From positions 1,798,001 through 1,862,000 of the forward strand of contig NZ_CP036164.1 in NCBI RefSeq assembly GCF_004295485.1: a stretch of 64,000 nt of DNA. The letters run 5' to 3'. This document shows, in pieces, positions 23,527-32,385 of the stretch. Under the pieces are notes generated by a model. The model ran no database searches and was not told the origin of the DNA. It was given only the letters and a program-made list of their open reading frames with translations. The first letter of the stretch is position 1. Every line of letters starts with the position of its first letter. The position numbers and the translations under genes are program-made. Source of the DNA: Janibacter limosus (lineage in GTDB: Bacteria; Actinomycetota; Actinomycetes; Actinomycetales; Dermatophilaceae).

Positions 23527-25674
23527 TCACGGGTTGAGGGTGTCGGCGCCGACCTGCTCGAGCAACCACGCCCACTCCCAGGCCGTCTGCTCCCAGGCGT
23601 CATAGCGGCCCGAGCGGCCACCGTGCCCGGCGCTCATCTCCGTGCGCAGCAGAATCGGACGCTCGGCATCGTGCGCGGTGACCTCGCGCAGCCGGGCCAC
23701 CCACTTGGCCGGCTCGGTGAAGTAGACCCTGGTGTCGTGCAGGGAGGTCGTGGCGAGGATTGTCGGGTACTTCACGGGCGCAATGTTTTCGTAGGGGCTG
23801 TACCCGCGCATGTAGGCATAGACCTCGGGGTCCGACAGCGGGTTGCCCCACTCCTCCCACTCGCCCACCGTCAGTGGCAGGTCGGGGCGCAGGATCGTGG
23901 TCAGCGCATCGACGAAGGGCACTGCCGCGAGCACGGCCACGAAGCGATCGGGTGCGAGGTTGGTCGCTGCACCGACCAGCAGACCGCCGGCGGACCCCCC
24001 TTCGGCAGCGAGGCGTTCACGGGCCACCCAGCCGGTCTCGTGGAGGTGCTCGGCCGCCGCGACGAAGTCGGTGAAGGTGTTGCGCTTGGCCAGCATCTTG
24101 CCGTCGTCGTACCAGTGCCGACCGAGCTCACCGCCACCGCGCACGTGCGCCACGGCGTAGACCAGCCCTCGGTCGAGCAGCGACAGCCGAGCGATCGAGA
24201 AGTACGGGTCGAAGCTCATCTCGTAGCTGCCGTAGCCGTACAGCAGTCCGGGGTTGGTGCCGTCGGCAACGGTGCCGCGGCGCATGACGAGCGACACCGG
24301 GACCTGCGTGCCATCGGGCGCGGTCGCCCAGGTGCGCTGCTGCTCGTAGTCACTCAGCTCGACGCCGCCGAGCACGGGCTGGCGTTTGAGGACGGTGCGC
24401 TCCCCCGTCGCGACGACGACGTCGAGGACGGAGCGCGGCGCCACCCACGACTCGTGGATGACGCGGATGCGGTCGGCGTCAGGATCCGAGACCGGACCGA
24501 GGGCCACGCTGTGCAGCTCGTCGTCGAAGCCCACGATGGTCGGCGAGCCGTAGTCAGACCCGACGAAGGGAGCCGAGCGCGCGACCCGCGGCAGGATCCG
24601 TAGCGCCGGGAGCCCGTCAGCGCGCAGCGACAGGACCGCGAAGTCGTCGAAGGCGTCGATCCCGACGAAGCGTTCGCCCTCCGCGCGCTCGAGCAGGGGC
24701 TGCCACTGCTCGTGGCTGGTGGCGTCGAGCGGTGCCCAGGCGAGGTCGCCCTCGGGCTGGCGCTCGTTGTGCACGATGAGCAGGTGGTCGTCGGCGGGCT
24801 CGATGTCGTAGTCGATGCCATCGCGCCGGGGGGCGACGCAGCGCATGGGACCTGTGGGGTCGTGGGCGTCGATGAGGTGGACCTCGGAGGTGGTCTTGCT
24901 GCCGAGGCCGAGCATGATCCACCGCTCATCGCGGCTGGCGCCCAGACCCATCCAAAAACGCTCGTCGTCCTCGCGGTGCACGAGGGTGTCGGCCTCGCGG
25001 GCGGTGCCGACCTCGTGGCGCCACACCTCGTGCGGGCGCCATGCGTCGTCGACGGTGATGTGGAAGAGGTGGCGGGCGTCGTGGGAGAACGCGAGCCCGT
25101 AGCCGGCCCCGGTCACGGCCTGGTCGAGGACCTCACGCGTGGCGATGTCCATGACGACGACGTCGAAGCGCTCGTCTCCGGTCACGTCGACCGCGTAGGC
25201 CATCCGGGAGTGGTCGGCGCTGATCTCGAAGCCGCCGAGGGAGAAGAACTCGTGCCCCTGCGCGAGCTCGTTGCCGTCGAGGAGCACCTGCTCGCCCGGC
25301 AGCGGCTGCGTGGGGTCCAGCTCGGGGACGGCCGCGCGGTCGGTGAGCGGCGCACGGCACTGGATCGCGTACTGGCTGCCCTCGACGGTGCGGGCGTAGT
25401 ACCACCACTCCCCGGCGGCGACGGGCACGCTCAGGTCGGTCTCGAGGGTGCGCTCCTTGATCTCGTCGAAGAGCCGCTGACGAAGGGGGGCCAGGTGCGC
25501 CGTGGTCGCCTCGGCGTAGACATTTTCGGCCTCGAGGTGCGCGATGACCTCGGGAGCCTCGCCGTCACGCAGCCACTCGTAGGGGTCGGCGACGTCCTCG
25601 CCGTGGTGGGTGCGGGTCCACGGCTGCTGCGCCGCGATGGGAGGTGTGGGGCGCTGCCCCGGTGCTGCACTCAT
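23527..25674 (-). CDS. S9 family oligopeptidase (oligopeptidase B-like)
   Basis: 715 residues, the usual oligopeptidase B size. The N-terminal ~400 residues form the predicted seven-bladed propeller (DPYEWLRDGEAPEVIAHLEAEN at the start). The C-terminal alpha/beta hydrolase domain has GYGSYEMSFDPYFSIARLSL, the nucleophile motif GGSAGG with Ser561, an Asp in TTSLHDTRVYFTEP and His in SAGHGGRSGRYD. It cleaves short peptides, usually after basic residues. No signal peptide is visible, so it is probably cytoplasmic. Its ATG overlaps the dnaE stop (ATGA), coupling its translation to DNA polymerase III alpha, which has no obvious functional logic. Confidence 0.92.
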   Translation of the reverse strand: MSAAPGQRPTPPIAAQQPWTRTHHGEDVADPYEWLRDGEAPEVIAHLEAENVYAEATTAHLAPLRQRLFDEIKERTLETDLSVPVAAGEWWYYARTVEGSQYAIQCRAPLTDRAAVPELDPTQPLPGEQVLLDGNELAQGHEFFSLGGFEISADHSRMAYAVDVTGDERFDVVVMDIATREVLDQAVTGAGYGLAFSHDARHLFHITVDDAWRPHEVWRHEVGTAREADTLVHREDDERFWMGLGASRDERWIMLGLGSKTTSEVHLIDAHDPTGPMRCVAPRRDGIDYDIEPADDHLLIVHNERQPEGDLAWAPLDATSHEQWQPLLERAEGERFVGIDAFDDFAVLSLRADGLPALRILPRVARSAPFVGSDYGSPTIVGFDDELHSVALGPVSDPDADRIRVIHESWVAPRSVLDVVVATGERTVLKRQPVLGGVELSDYEQQRTWATAPDGTQVPVSLVMRRGTVADGTNPGLLYGYGSYEMSFDPYFSIARLSLLDRGLVYAVAHVRGGGELGRHWYDDGKMLAKRNTFTDFVAAAEHLHETGWVARERLAAEGGSAGGLLVGAATNLAPDRFVAVLAAVPFVDALTTILRPDLPLTVGEWEEWGNPLSDPEVYAYMRGYSPYENIAPVKYPTILATTSLHDTRVYFTEPAKWVARLREVTAHDAERPILLRTEMSAGHGGRSGRYDAWEQTAWEWAWLLEQVGADTLNP

Positions 25675-28600
25675 GCTGATACCGCCCGTGCTCCGAGGAT
25701 GACCTTGAGGTCGCCGATCAGCGCCTCGGTGGGTTCGACCCGATAGCTCGCGTCGACGGACATCGTCACCGAGCGGCCGGGTTGGACGAGCTTGATCTGC
25801 ACGTCAGTGCTGCCGGGGTGCTGGGCGAGCACCTGCTTGACCTCTTCGATGCGCCCGGTCGTCGCCCGGGCGTAGTCGAGGGTGAGCACGACGGGCCCGC
25901 GGGGACCGTCGGTGATCTCGGGGATCGTCAGGTCCTCCGCATACAGCGAGACCGTGTCGTCGCGCGCATTGACCCGGCCACGCACGACGGCGACGATGTC
26001 CTGGGTGAGCATCGTCTGCACCGTCAGGTAGGTCTTGGGGAAGAAGAGGCACTCGATCGCGCCCTCGAGGTCCTCGACGGTCGCGATCGCCCAGAGGTCG
26101 CCCTTCTTGGTGCGCTTGACGCTCAGACCCGTGACGAGGCCGGCGACCGTGACGTGGCTGCCCTCCTTGACCCCGGAGTCGGGCTGGGTGAGCGCCGCGA
26201 TCGAGGTGTCGGCGGCGCGCTGCAGCACGTGCTCGACGCCGAAGAGCGGGTGGTCGGAGACGTAGAGGCCGAGCATCTCGCGCTCGTTGGTCAGCTTGGT
26301 CTGCTTGCTCCACTCGACGTCCGGGACCGGCCGCAGCCCCATCCCCTCGATGCCGGCACCGGGCGCCTCGGCCTGGTCGTCGTCGCTGCCGAACATGTCC
26401 CACAGCGAGTCCTGGCCGATGGCCTCCTGGCGCTTGACCCCGACGAAGGCGTCGACGTACTCCTCGTGGACCATGACCAGGCCCTGGCGCGGGTGCCCGA
26501 GGTCGTCGAAGGCTCCGCCCATGATGAGCGACTCGATGGTGCGCTTGTTGCACACGGGTGCCGGGCACTTGGCGAGGAAGTCGTCGAAGGAGGTGAAGGC
26601 TCCCTTCTCCTCGCGCGCGGAGACGATCCCGTCGACGACGTTGCGGCCGACGTTGCGGATCGCGTGCAGGCCGAAGCGGATGTCGCTGCCGACGGCGGCG
26701 AAGGTCCCGACCGACTCGTTGACCGATGGCGGCAGCACCTTGATGCCCATGCGGCGGCACTCGTTGAGGTAGAGCGCCGACTTGTCCTTGTCGTCGCCGA
26801 CCGAGGTCAGCAGCGCCGCCATGTACTCGGCCGGGTAGTTGGCCTTGAGGTAGGCCGTCCAGTACGAGACGAGACCGTAGGCGGCGGTGTGCGCCTTGTT
26901 GAAGGCGTAGTCGGAGAAGGGGACGAGCACGCCCCACAGCGCGGCGATGGAGGCCTCGTTGTAGCCATTGGCCTTCATCCCCTCGGAGAAGGGGACGTAC
27001 TCGGCGTCGAGGACCTCCTTCTTCTTCTTGCCCATGGCACGACGCAGCAGATCAGCATTGCCGAGCGTGTAGCCCGCCAGCTTCTGCGCGATCTCCATGA
27101 CCTGCTCCTGGTAGATGCAGTTGGAGAGCACCATGCCGGTGGACACGAAGTTGTGGACGTCGTCGACGGTGATGTCGTACACCGGCTCGGGCGGACCAGT
27201 CACCACCTGCTCGACGCGCACCCAGTCGAAGGATGCGTCGAAGTGGTCCTCCGCCGTTCCCATGGCCTCGAGGTAGGCCAGCGAGGTCTCGTTGAGCGGG
27301 TAGAGGCCAGAACCGTCGTACACGGGATGGGTCGTCTTGGCGGAGTCGACGTGTCCCTCACGCCAGAGGTGGCGTCGCAGGGCGGGAAGGGTGGCTGCCC
27401 CTGACCGCAGGCTGGCGCGGGCTGCCGGCGCCGTGGCGGCCCGAACGACGTCCCCGGCGTGGACGAGCATGTGCTCCAGCCCGACTCCCCGGCTGCGGGA
27501 CGCCTTCGTCAGCACATCTCGCGGGGAGATCTTGCTCCGGTGGACCATGACGGGCGTGATGATCTGCCAGAAGCGCTCGTCGTAGACGTGCACCGTCCAC
27601 GCGTCCTGGATGCCGTGGCGGGCCGACACATAGCTGTCGGCATGCGCGACACGGGACGGGATGCCGAGGCCGGCGAGCAGCTCCTGGACGTCCGTGGCCA
27701 GCTGGTGGCTGATCGTCTTGTAGTAGGCCAGCTTCTGGCCGACGTGGCCGTCCCCGTCCCAGAGGGCAGCCAGCATCCGGGTGCGCGACAGGACACTCGC
27801 TCGCTTGACGGCCTCAGGGACGAACTTGTGAGCAGCCGTCGTCTTGTCGACGTAACCGAGCTCGCGCAGCCATCGGTTGATCCCGATGGAGGAGAAGCCG
27901 CCGCGTTGCTGGTTGCCGCCGTTGCCCGTGCCCGCAGGTGATGCCGCGAAGCGCACCCGGGGCGCGGAGCGATCGAGGCAGTCGACGACCGGGTGGGTGT
28001 CGTCGAAGAGCCCGCGGGAGAGACGGATGACCTCTGCACGCAGCTGCGGGCTGGAGCTGATGAACGTGTTTTCGTAGAGGGTGATGTACCCGTCGGACAC
28101 GAGATACCCGAGCAGCGCCGCTTCATCCGGCGTCACCGACGACGGATGCGTCCACTCCTGCACGTCTCGCGGCCGGGCGATCCGGTCGACACCCGGCACG
28201 AGCTCGCCCGCCGGGACCCAGCCCCGGGGAGTCAGGACCTTGTGATCACCTGACAGCCGCAGCATCTGTCCTGAGGACGTGTGGACAGCGAGGACGGGCT
28301 TGTCCGGCATCTGCCACCAATGGGTGACGCGACGCCGCACGACCTTGCCGTCGCCGTCCACCCCGAAGGTGAAGAAGCCGTCACGGACACGCTGCTCGAG
28401 CTCGTCCACGCGGACCCGCTCGCCGGTGTCAGCGTCGGTGATCGGCGTCTCGCCCGCGACGCACAACCCGTAGGTGGTGCCCAGGATCGGCCCGAGCGCG
28501 TCCTCCATCTGCGGCTGGAGCTTGCCCTTCAGCTGCGGGTCGAGCGGCACGACCTCCTGGCGGCCGTTCTTGCGCAGGGCGAAGTTGGTGTGCGCGTTGA

Positions 28601-30617
28601 CACCCATCGGGCCGGGTCGGTAGAGCGCGAGGGCGGCGGAGATGTCCTCGAAGTTGTCCGGCTGCATCAGCCGCAGCAGGGTGCGCATGCCGCCACCGTC
28701 GAGCTGGAAGACGCCGAGCGTGTCACCGCGCGAGAGCAGGCGGTAGGTCGCCTTGTCGGTCATGTCCTTGCTCAGGGCGTCGAGGTCGATGTCCTCGCCG
28801 CGGTTGGCCGTGATGTTGATCAGGGCGTCGTCGAGGATCGTGAGGTTGCGCAGACCCAAGAAGTCCATCTTGACCAGGCCGAGCGTCTCGCAGGTCGGGT
28901 AGTCGAACTGCGTGAGGACCTGCCCGTCCTGCAGGCGGCGCATGATCGGGATGACGTCGATCAGCGGCTCGCTGGACATGATGACGCCGGCGGCGTGCAC
29001 GCCCCACTGGCGCTTGAGGCCCTCGAGGCCCTTGGCCAGGTCGACGACCTCACCCAGGTGCTTCTCCGACTCGACGAGCTCGCGGAACTCCTGCCCCTCG
29101 CCGAAGCGGTCGTGGTCCTTGTCCCACATCTTGGCCAGCGGCACACCCTTGCCCATCACGTCGGCGGGCATCGCCTTGGTCAGCTGCTCGCCGACGTTGA
29201 AGGGGTGGCCCATGACGCGGGCGGCGTCCTTGACGGACTGCTTGGCCTTGATCGTGCCGTAGGTGGCGATCATCGCGACCCGGTCGTCGCCGTACTTGTC
29301 GGAGACGTAGCGGATGACCTCGGAGCGTCGGCGCTCGTCGAAGTCGACGTCGAAGTCGGGCATCGACTTGCGCTCGGGGTTGAGGAAGCGCTCGAAGATC
29401 AGGCCGTGCGGCACGGGATCGAGGTCGGTGATGCCCATGGCGTAGGCGCACATCGAGCCGGCACCGGAGCCACGGCCGGGGCCGACCCGGATGCCGTTGT
29501 CCTTGGCCCAGTTGATGAAGTCGGCGACGACGAGGAAGTAGCCGGGGTAGCCCTTGCCGACGATGACGTCGATCTCGTAGTCGGCCTGCTTCTGCGCGTA
29601 CTCGGGGATGCCGTCGGGGAAGCGGCGGCCGAGCCCGGTCTGGATCTCCTTGATGAACCAGGACTGCTCCGACTCCCCCGGAGGGCACTCGAAGCGCGGC
29701 ATGTACCGCCCTTCGCCCTCGACGAAGGAGACCTCGCACATGTCCGCCACGAGGAGCGTGTTGTCGCACGCGTCCGGCAGCTCGCGCCACAGGTGACGCA
29801 TCTCGGCGGGCGACTTGAGGTAGTAGCCCTCACCGTCGAAGGAAAAACGGTCCGGGTCGTGCAGCTTGGACCCGGAGTTGATGCACAGCAGCGCGTCCTG
29901 GGCGATCGCGTCGCCCTGGGCGACGTAGTGCAGGTCGTTGGTCGCCAGCAGCGGCAGCTGCAGATCCTTGGCCAGGCGCATGAGGTCCTCGCGCACCCGG
30001 CGCTCGATCTCGTTGCCGTGGTCCATCAGCTCGAGGAAGTAGTGCTCCTTGCCGAAGATGTCGCGGAACTCCGAGGCCGCCTCGACGGCCTTGTCGTACT
30101 GACCCAGCCGCAGCCGGGTCTGGATCTCGCCCGAGGGGCAGCCCGTGGTGGCGACGAGCCCGTCGCCGTACTGCGACAGCAGCTCGCGGTCCAGGCGCGG
30201 CCACTTGGCGAAGACGGAGTCGAGCGAGGCCCGCGAGCCCATCCGGAAGAGGTTGTGCATGCCGGTGTTGTTGCGCGCCAGCAGGGTCATGTGCGTGTAG
30301 GCGCCACCACCGGAGATGTCGTCACGGGGGTTGGTGCGCTCGTCGCCCCACTTGACGCGGGTCTTGTCGGTGCGGTGCGTGCCGGGCGCGACATAGGCCT
30401 CGAGCCCGATGATCGGCTTGACGTCGTAGGACTGCGCCGTCTTCCAGAACTCGTGCGCCCCGAAGAGGTAGCCGTGGTCGGTCATCGCGATCGCCGGCAT
30501 GCCCATCTCCTGGGCGGTCGAGAACATGTCCTTGATCCGCGCAGCCCCGTCGAGCATCGAGTACTCGGTGTGGTTGTGCAGGTGGACGAAGTTTTCGGAA
30601 CGCGGCAGCTCGGACAT
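25671..30617 (-). CDS. dnaE: DNA polymerase III alpha subunit with an in-frame intein
   Basis: The precursor is 1648 residues; removing the 448-residue intein leaves a 1200-residue replicative polymerase, a normal DnaE size. The PHP domain begins FVHLHNHTEYSMLDG. Catalytic carboxylates are Asp423 and Asp425 in PDFDVDFDE and Asp585 in KMDFLGL, counted on the precursor. The intein starts at Cys719 after GTTYGL and ends before CIYQEQVM. The tail carries the OB-fold region (VTVAGLVTGLSVKRTKKGD). I chose the ATG at 30617 (MSELPRSENF); a longer in-frame reading to 30680 adds non-conserved residues. A -10-like TAGACT ends 7 bases before this ATG, so the message may be leaderless. Confidence 0.95.
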   Translation of the reverse strand: MSELPRSENFVHLHNHTEYSMLDGAARIKDMFSTAQEMGMPAIAMTDHGYLFGAHEFWKTAQSYDVKPIIGLEAYVAPGTHRTDKTRVKWGDERTNPRDDISGGGAYTHMTLLARNNTGMHNLFRMGSRASLDSVFAKWPRLDRELLSQYGDGLVATTGCPSGEIQTRLRLGQYDKAVEAASEFRDIFGKEHYFLELMDHGNEIERRVREDLMRLAKDLQLPLLATNDLHYVAQGDAIAQDALLCINSGSKLHDPDRFSFDGEGYYLKSPAEMRHLWRELPDACDNTLLVADMCEVSFVEGEGRYMPRFECPPGESEQSWFIKEIQTGLGRRFPDGIPEYAQKQADYEIDVIVGKGYPGYFLVVADFINWAKDNGIRVGPGRGSGAGSMCAYAMGITDLDPVPHGLIFERFLNPERKSMPDFDVDFDERRRSEVIRYVSDKYGDDRVAMIATYGTIKAKQSVKDAARVMGHPFNVGEQLTKAMPADVMGKGVPLAKMWDKDHDRFGEGQEFRELVESEKHLGEVVDLAKGLEGLKRQWGVHAAGVIMSSEPLIDVIPIMRRLQDGQVLTQFDYPTCETLGLVKMDFLGLRNLTILDDALINITANRGEDIDLDALSKDMTDKATYRLLSRGDTLGVFQLDGGGMRTLLRLMQPDNFEDISAALALYRPGPMGVNAHTNFALRKNGRQEVVPLDPQLKGKLQPQMEDALGPILGTTYGLCVAGETPITDADTGERVRVDELEQRVRDGFFTFGVDGDGKVVRRRVTHWWQMPDKPVLAVHTSSGQMLRLSGDHKVLTPRGWVPAGELVPGVDRIARPRDVQEWTHPSSVTPDEAALLGYLVSDGYITLYENTFISSSPQLRAEVIRLSRGLFDDTHPVVDCLDRSAPRVRFAASPAGTGNGGNQQRGGFSSIGINRWLRELGYVDKTTAAHKFVPEAVKRASVLSRTRMLAALWDGDGHVGQKLAYYKTISHQLATDVQELLAGLGIPSRVAHADSYVSARHGIQDAWTVHVYDERFWQIITPVMVHRSKISPRDVLTKASRSRGVGLEHMLVHAGDVVRAATAPAARASLRSGAATLPALRRHLWREGHVDSAKTTHPVYDGSGLYPLNETSLAYLEAMGTAEDHFDASFDWVRVEQVVTGPPEPVYDITVDDVHNFVSTGMVLSNCIYQEQVMEIAQKLAGYTLGNADLLRRAMGKKKKEVLDAEYVPFSEGMKANGYNEASIAALWGVLVPFSDYAFNKAHTAAYGLVSYWTAYLKANYPAEYMAALLTSVGDDKDKSALYLNECRRMGIKVLPPSVNESVGTFAAVGSDIRFGLHAIRNVGRNVVDGIVSAREEKGAFTSFDDFLAKCPAPVCNKRTIESLIMGGAFDDLGHPRQGLVMVHEEYVDAFVGVKRQEAIGQDSLWDMFGSDDDQAEAPGAGIEGMGLRPVPDVEWSKQTKLTNEREMLGLYVSDHPLFGVEHVLQRAADTSIAALTQPDSGVKEGSHVTVAGLVTGLSVKRTKKGDLWAIATVEDLEGAIECLFFPKTYLTVQTMLTQDIVAVVRGRVNARDDTVSLYAEDLTIPEITDGPRGPVVLTLDYARATTGRIEEVKQVLAQHPGSTDVQIKLVQPGRSVTMSVDASYRVEPTEALIGDLKVILGARAVSA
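27120..28463 (-). other. LAGLIDADG-type intein inside DnaE
   Basis: The element encodes 448 residues and begins with Cys (block A CVAGETPITDADTGERVRV). It has block B SGDHKVLTPRGW, two dodecapeptide homing-endonuclease motifs (LLGYLVSDGYI and MLAALWDGDGHVG), block F VYDITVDDVHNFVS and a terminal Asn followed by extein Cys. The acidic residues of both endonuclease motifs are present. The residue before the terminal Asn is Ser (MVLSN) instead of the usual His. Both boundaries agree with the uninterrupted consensus TYG-hydrophobic-YQEQVM of DnaE. Predicted outcome: protein splicing restores the polymerase. Endonuclease activity is possible but untested. Confidence 0.95.
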
Positions 30618-30776
30618 CGACCCGAGTCTAGATCGCCCCTGCGACAACCCCGCACGCCGTCGGTCGCTCGCGGCCGACACTCGGCGCGTCGAGATGGAAT
30701 GCCTGCTTCCCGCCGAGGCGGTGGGGGGCTAACGTCAGGAGTGACACCGCTGTCTACACCCACGGAGGGCCCCGGG

Positions 30777-32321
30777 ATGTTCGTCCCCATGACCGTCAAC
30801 GACTTCATCGGCCGCGCTGCGGCCGTCTACGGAGAGCGCGTCGCCGTCGTCGACGAGCCGGACCAGCCGGCACCGTCCCTGCAGGACGTCACCTACGCCC
30901 GCATGCGTCAGCTCGCCAACGCACAGGCGGCTCACCTGGACTCGCTGGGCATCGAGGTCGGTGACCGGGTCGCGGTCGTCTCGCACAACTCGGCCCGACT
31001 GCTCACCAGCTTCTTCGGCGTCTCCGGCTCCGGTCGCGTCCTGGTGCCCATCAACTTCCGCCTCGCGCCCGAGGAGGTCAAGTTCATCGTCGAGCACTCC
31101 GGTGCCCGCGTGCTCTACATCGACCCCGAGCTGACCTCCCTCATCGACGAGGTCTCGGCCGAGCACACCTTCGTCATCGGCGAGGACGAGCACCTCTTCG
31201 GTGGGATCGACCCCGCGACGGCCCAGCCGCGTCCGTGGGAGGCCGACGAGTCGGCCATCGCGACGATCAACTACACCTCGGGCACGACGGCTCGCCCCAA
31301 GGGCGTGCAGATCACCCACCGCAACATCTGGACCAATGCGGTCACCTTCGGCCTGCACGCGGGCATCAGCGACCGTGATGTCTACCTGCACACGCTGCCG
31401 ATGTTCCACGCCAACGGCTGGGGCATGCCCTACGCCATGACGGGTGTGGGCGCCCAGCACATCGTGATCCGCAAGATCGACGGCGCCGAGATCCTGCGCC
31501 GCGTCGAGAAGCACGGCGTGACCGTCATGTGCGCGGCCCCGGCCGTGGTCAACTCCGTGCTGGCGGCGGCGGCCGAGTGGGACGGCGAGATCCCCGGGCG
31601 GGACACGGTACGCATCATCGTCGCCGGCGCGCCGCCGCCCACGCAGACGATCGCCCGCGTCGAGGAGGAGCTGGGCTGGGAGTTCATCCAGATCTACGGC
31701 CTCACCGAGACCTCTCCCCTGCTGACGATCAACCGCACCCGCGCCGAGTGGGACGACCTGTCGCCGCAGGATCGCGCCGCCAAGCTCGTGCGCGCCGGAT
31801 CCCCCGCCATCGGCTGCACGATGAAGGTCGACGAGCAGAGCGGCGAGGTCCTCGCCCGCAGCAATGTGGTCATGGAGGGCTACTGGGACCTGCCCGAGGA
31901 GACCGAGCGGACCTTCGACGGCGGCTGGTTCCACACCGGCGACGGCGGCACGATCTCCGACGACGGCTACGTGACGATCAGCGACCGCAAGAAGGACGTC
32001 ATCATCACCGGCGGCGAAAATGTCTCGTCGGTCGAGGTCGAGGACGTCCTCTTCTCCCACCCGGACGTGACCGAGGTCGCCGTCATCGGCGTCCCGCACG
32101 ACAAGTGGGGCGAGACGATCATGGCTCTCGTCGTCGTCTCGGAGGGCTCCACGGCCACCGAGGCCGACCTGATCGCCTGGTGCAAGTCCAAGGCGGCCGG
32201 CTACAAGGCGCCGACCTCCATCGAGTTCCGCGACGAGCTGGCCCGCACCGCGACCGGCAAGCTGCAGAAGTTCAAGCTGCGCGCCCCCTACTGGGAGGGC
32301 CGCGAGCGCCAGGTCAACTGA
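30777..32321 (+). CDS. Acyl-CoA synthetase (AMP-binding)
   Basis: 514 residues of the ANL superfamily. Motifs in order: INYTSGTTARPKGVQITHRN, YLHTLPMFHANGWG, IYGLTETSPL, WFHTGDGGTISDDGY, DRKKDVIITGGENVSSVE and the C-terminal lysine motif ARTATGKLQKFKLRAPYW. It most resembles plant-type/medium-chain acyl-activating enzymes. The ATG at 30777 has GGAGGG seven bases upstream; the frame is open far upstream across antisense dnaE, which is not coding. It is divergent from dnaE, stands alone and ends at a strong hairpin. The carboxylic acid substrate is unknown. Confidence 0.9.
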   Translation: MFVPMTVNDFIGRAAAVYGERVAVVDEPDQPAPSLQDVTYARMRQLANAQAAHLDSLGIEVGDRVAVVSHNSARLLTSFFGVSGSGRVLVPINFRLAPEEVKFIVEHSGARVLYIDPELTSLIDEVSAEHTFVIGEDEHLFGGIDPATAQPRPWEADESAIATINYTSGTTARPKGVQITHRNIWTNAVTFGLHAGISDRDVYLHTLPMFHANGWGMPYAMTGVGAQHIVIRKIDGAEILRRVEKHGVTVMCAAPAVVNSVLAAAAEWDGEIPGRDTVRIIVAGAPPPTQTIARVEEELGWEFIQIYGLTETSPLLTINRTRAEWDDLSPQDRAAKLVRAGSPAIGCTMKVDEQSGEVLARSNVVMEGYWDLPEETERTFDGGWFHTGDGGTISDDGYVTISDRKKDVIITGGENVSSVEVEDVLFSHPDVTEVAVIGVPHDKWGETIMALVVVSEGSTATEADLIAWCKSKAAGYKAPTSIEFRDELARTATGKLQKFKLRAPYWEGRERQVN

Positions 32322-32333
32322 CCCGGCACGCAG

Positions 32334-32374
32334 CGAAGGGGGAGCCTCCCGGGCGACGGGAGGCTCCCCCTTCG
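32334..32374. terminator. Bidirectional rho-independent-type hairpin
   Basis: Perfect 18-bp stem (CGAAGGGGGAGCCTCCCG and its complement) with loop GGCGA, located between the convergent acyl-CoA synthetase and rluD-type genes. There is no T-run, as is usual in high-GC actinobacteria. The outer arm again carries CGAAGGG. Confidence 0.85.
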
Positions 32375-32385
32375 CGCTGAGGCGG

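Noticed and set aside
25720..25750. GGTTCGA-like T-loop sequence suggesting a tRNA
   Set aside because: It is inside conserved dnaE coding sequence and no acceptor or anticodon stems can be formed around it.
27120..28463. A possible frameshift or unrelated insertion in dnaE
   Set aside because: The segment is in frame, begins with Cys, ends with Asn-Cys and carries intein splicing and endonuclease motifs.
28281..30776. Very long plus-strand open frame running antisense through dnaE into the acyl-CoA synthetase gene
   Set aside because: It is the mirror frame of GC-rich codons; the translation before residue MFVPMTVN is low-complexity and unconserved, while a good ribosome binding site precedes the ATG at 30777.
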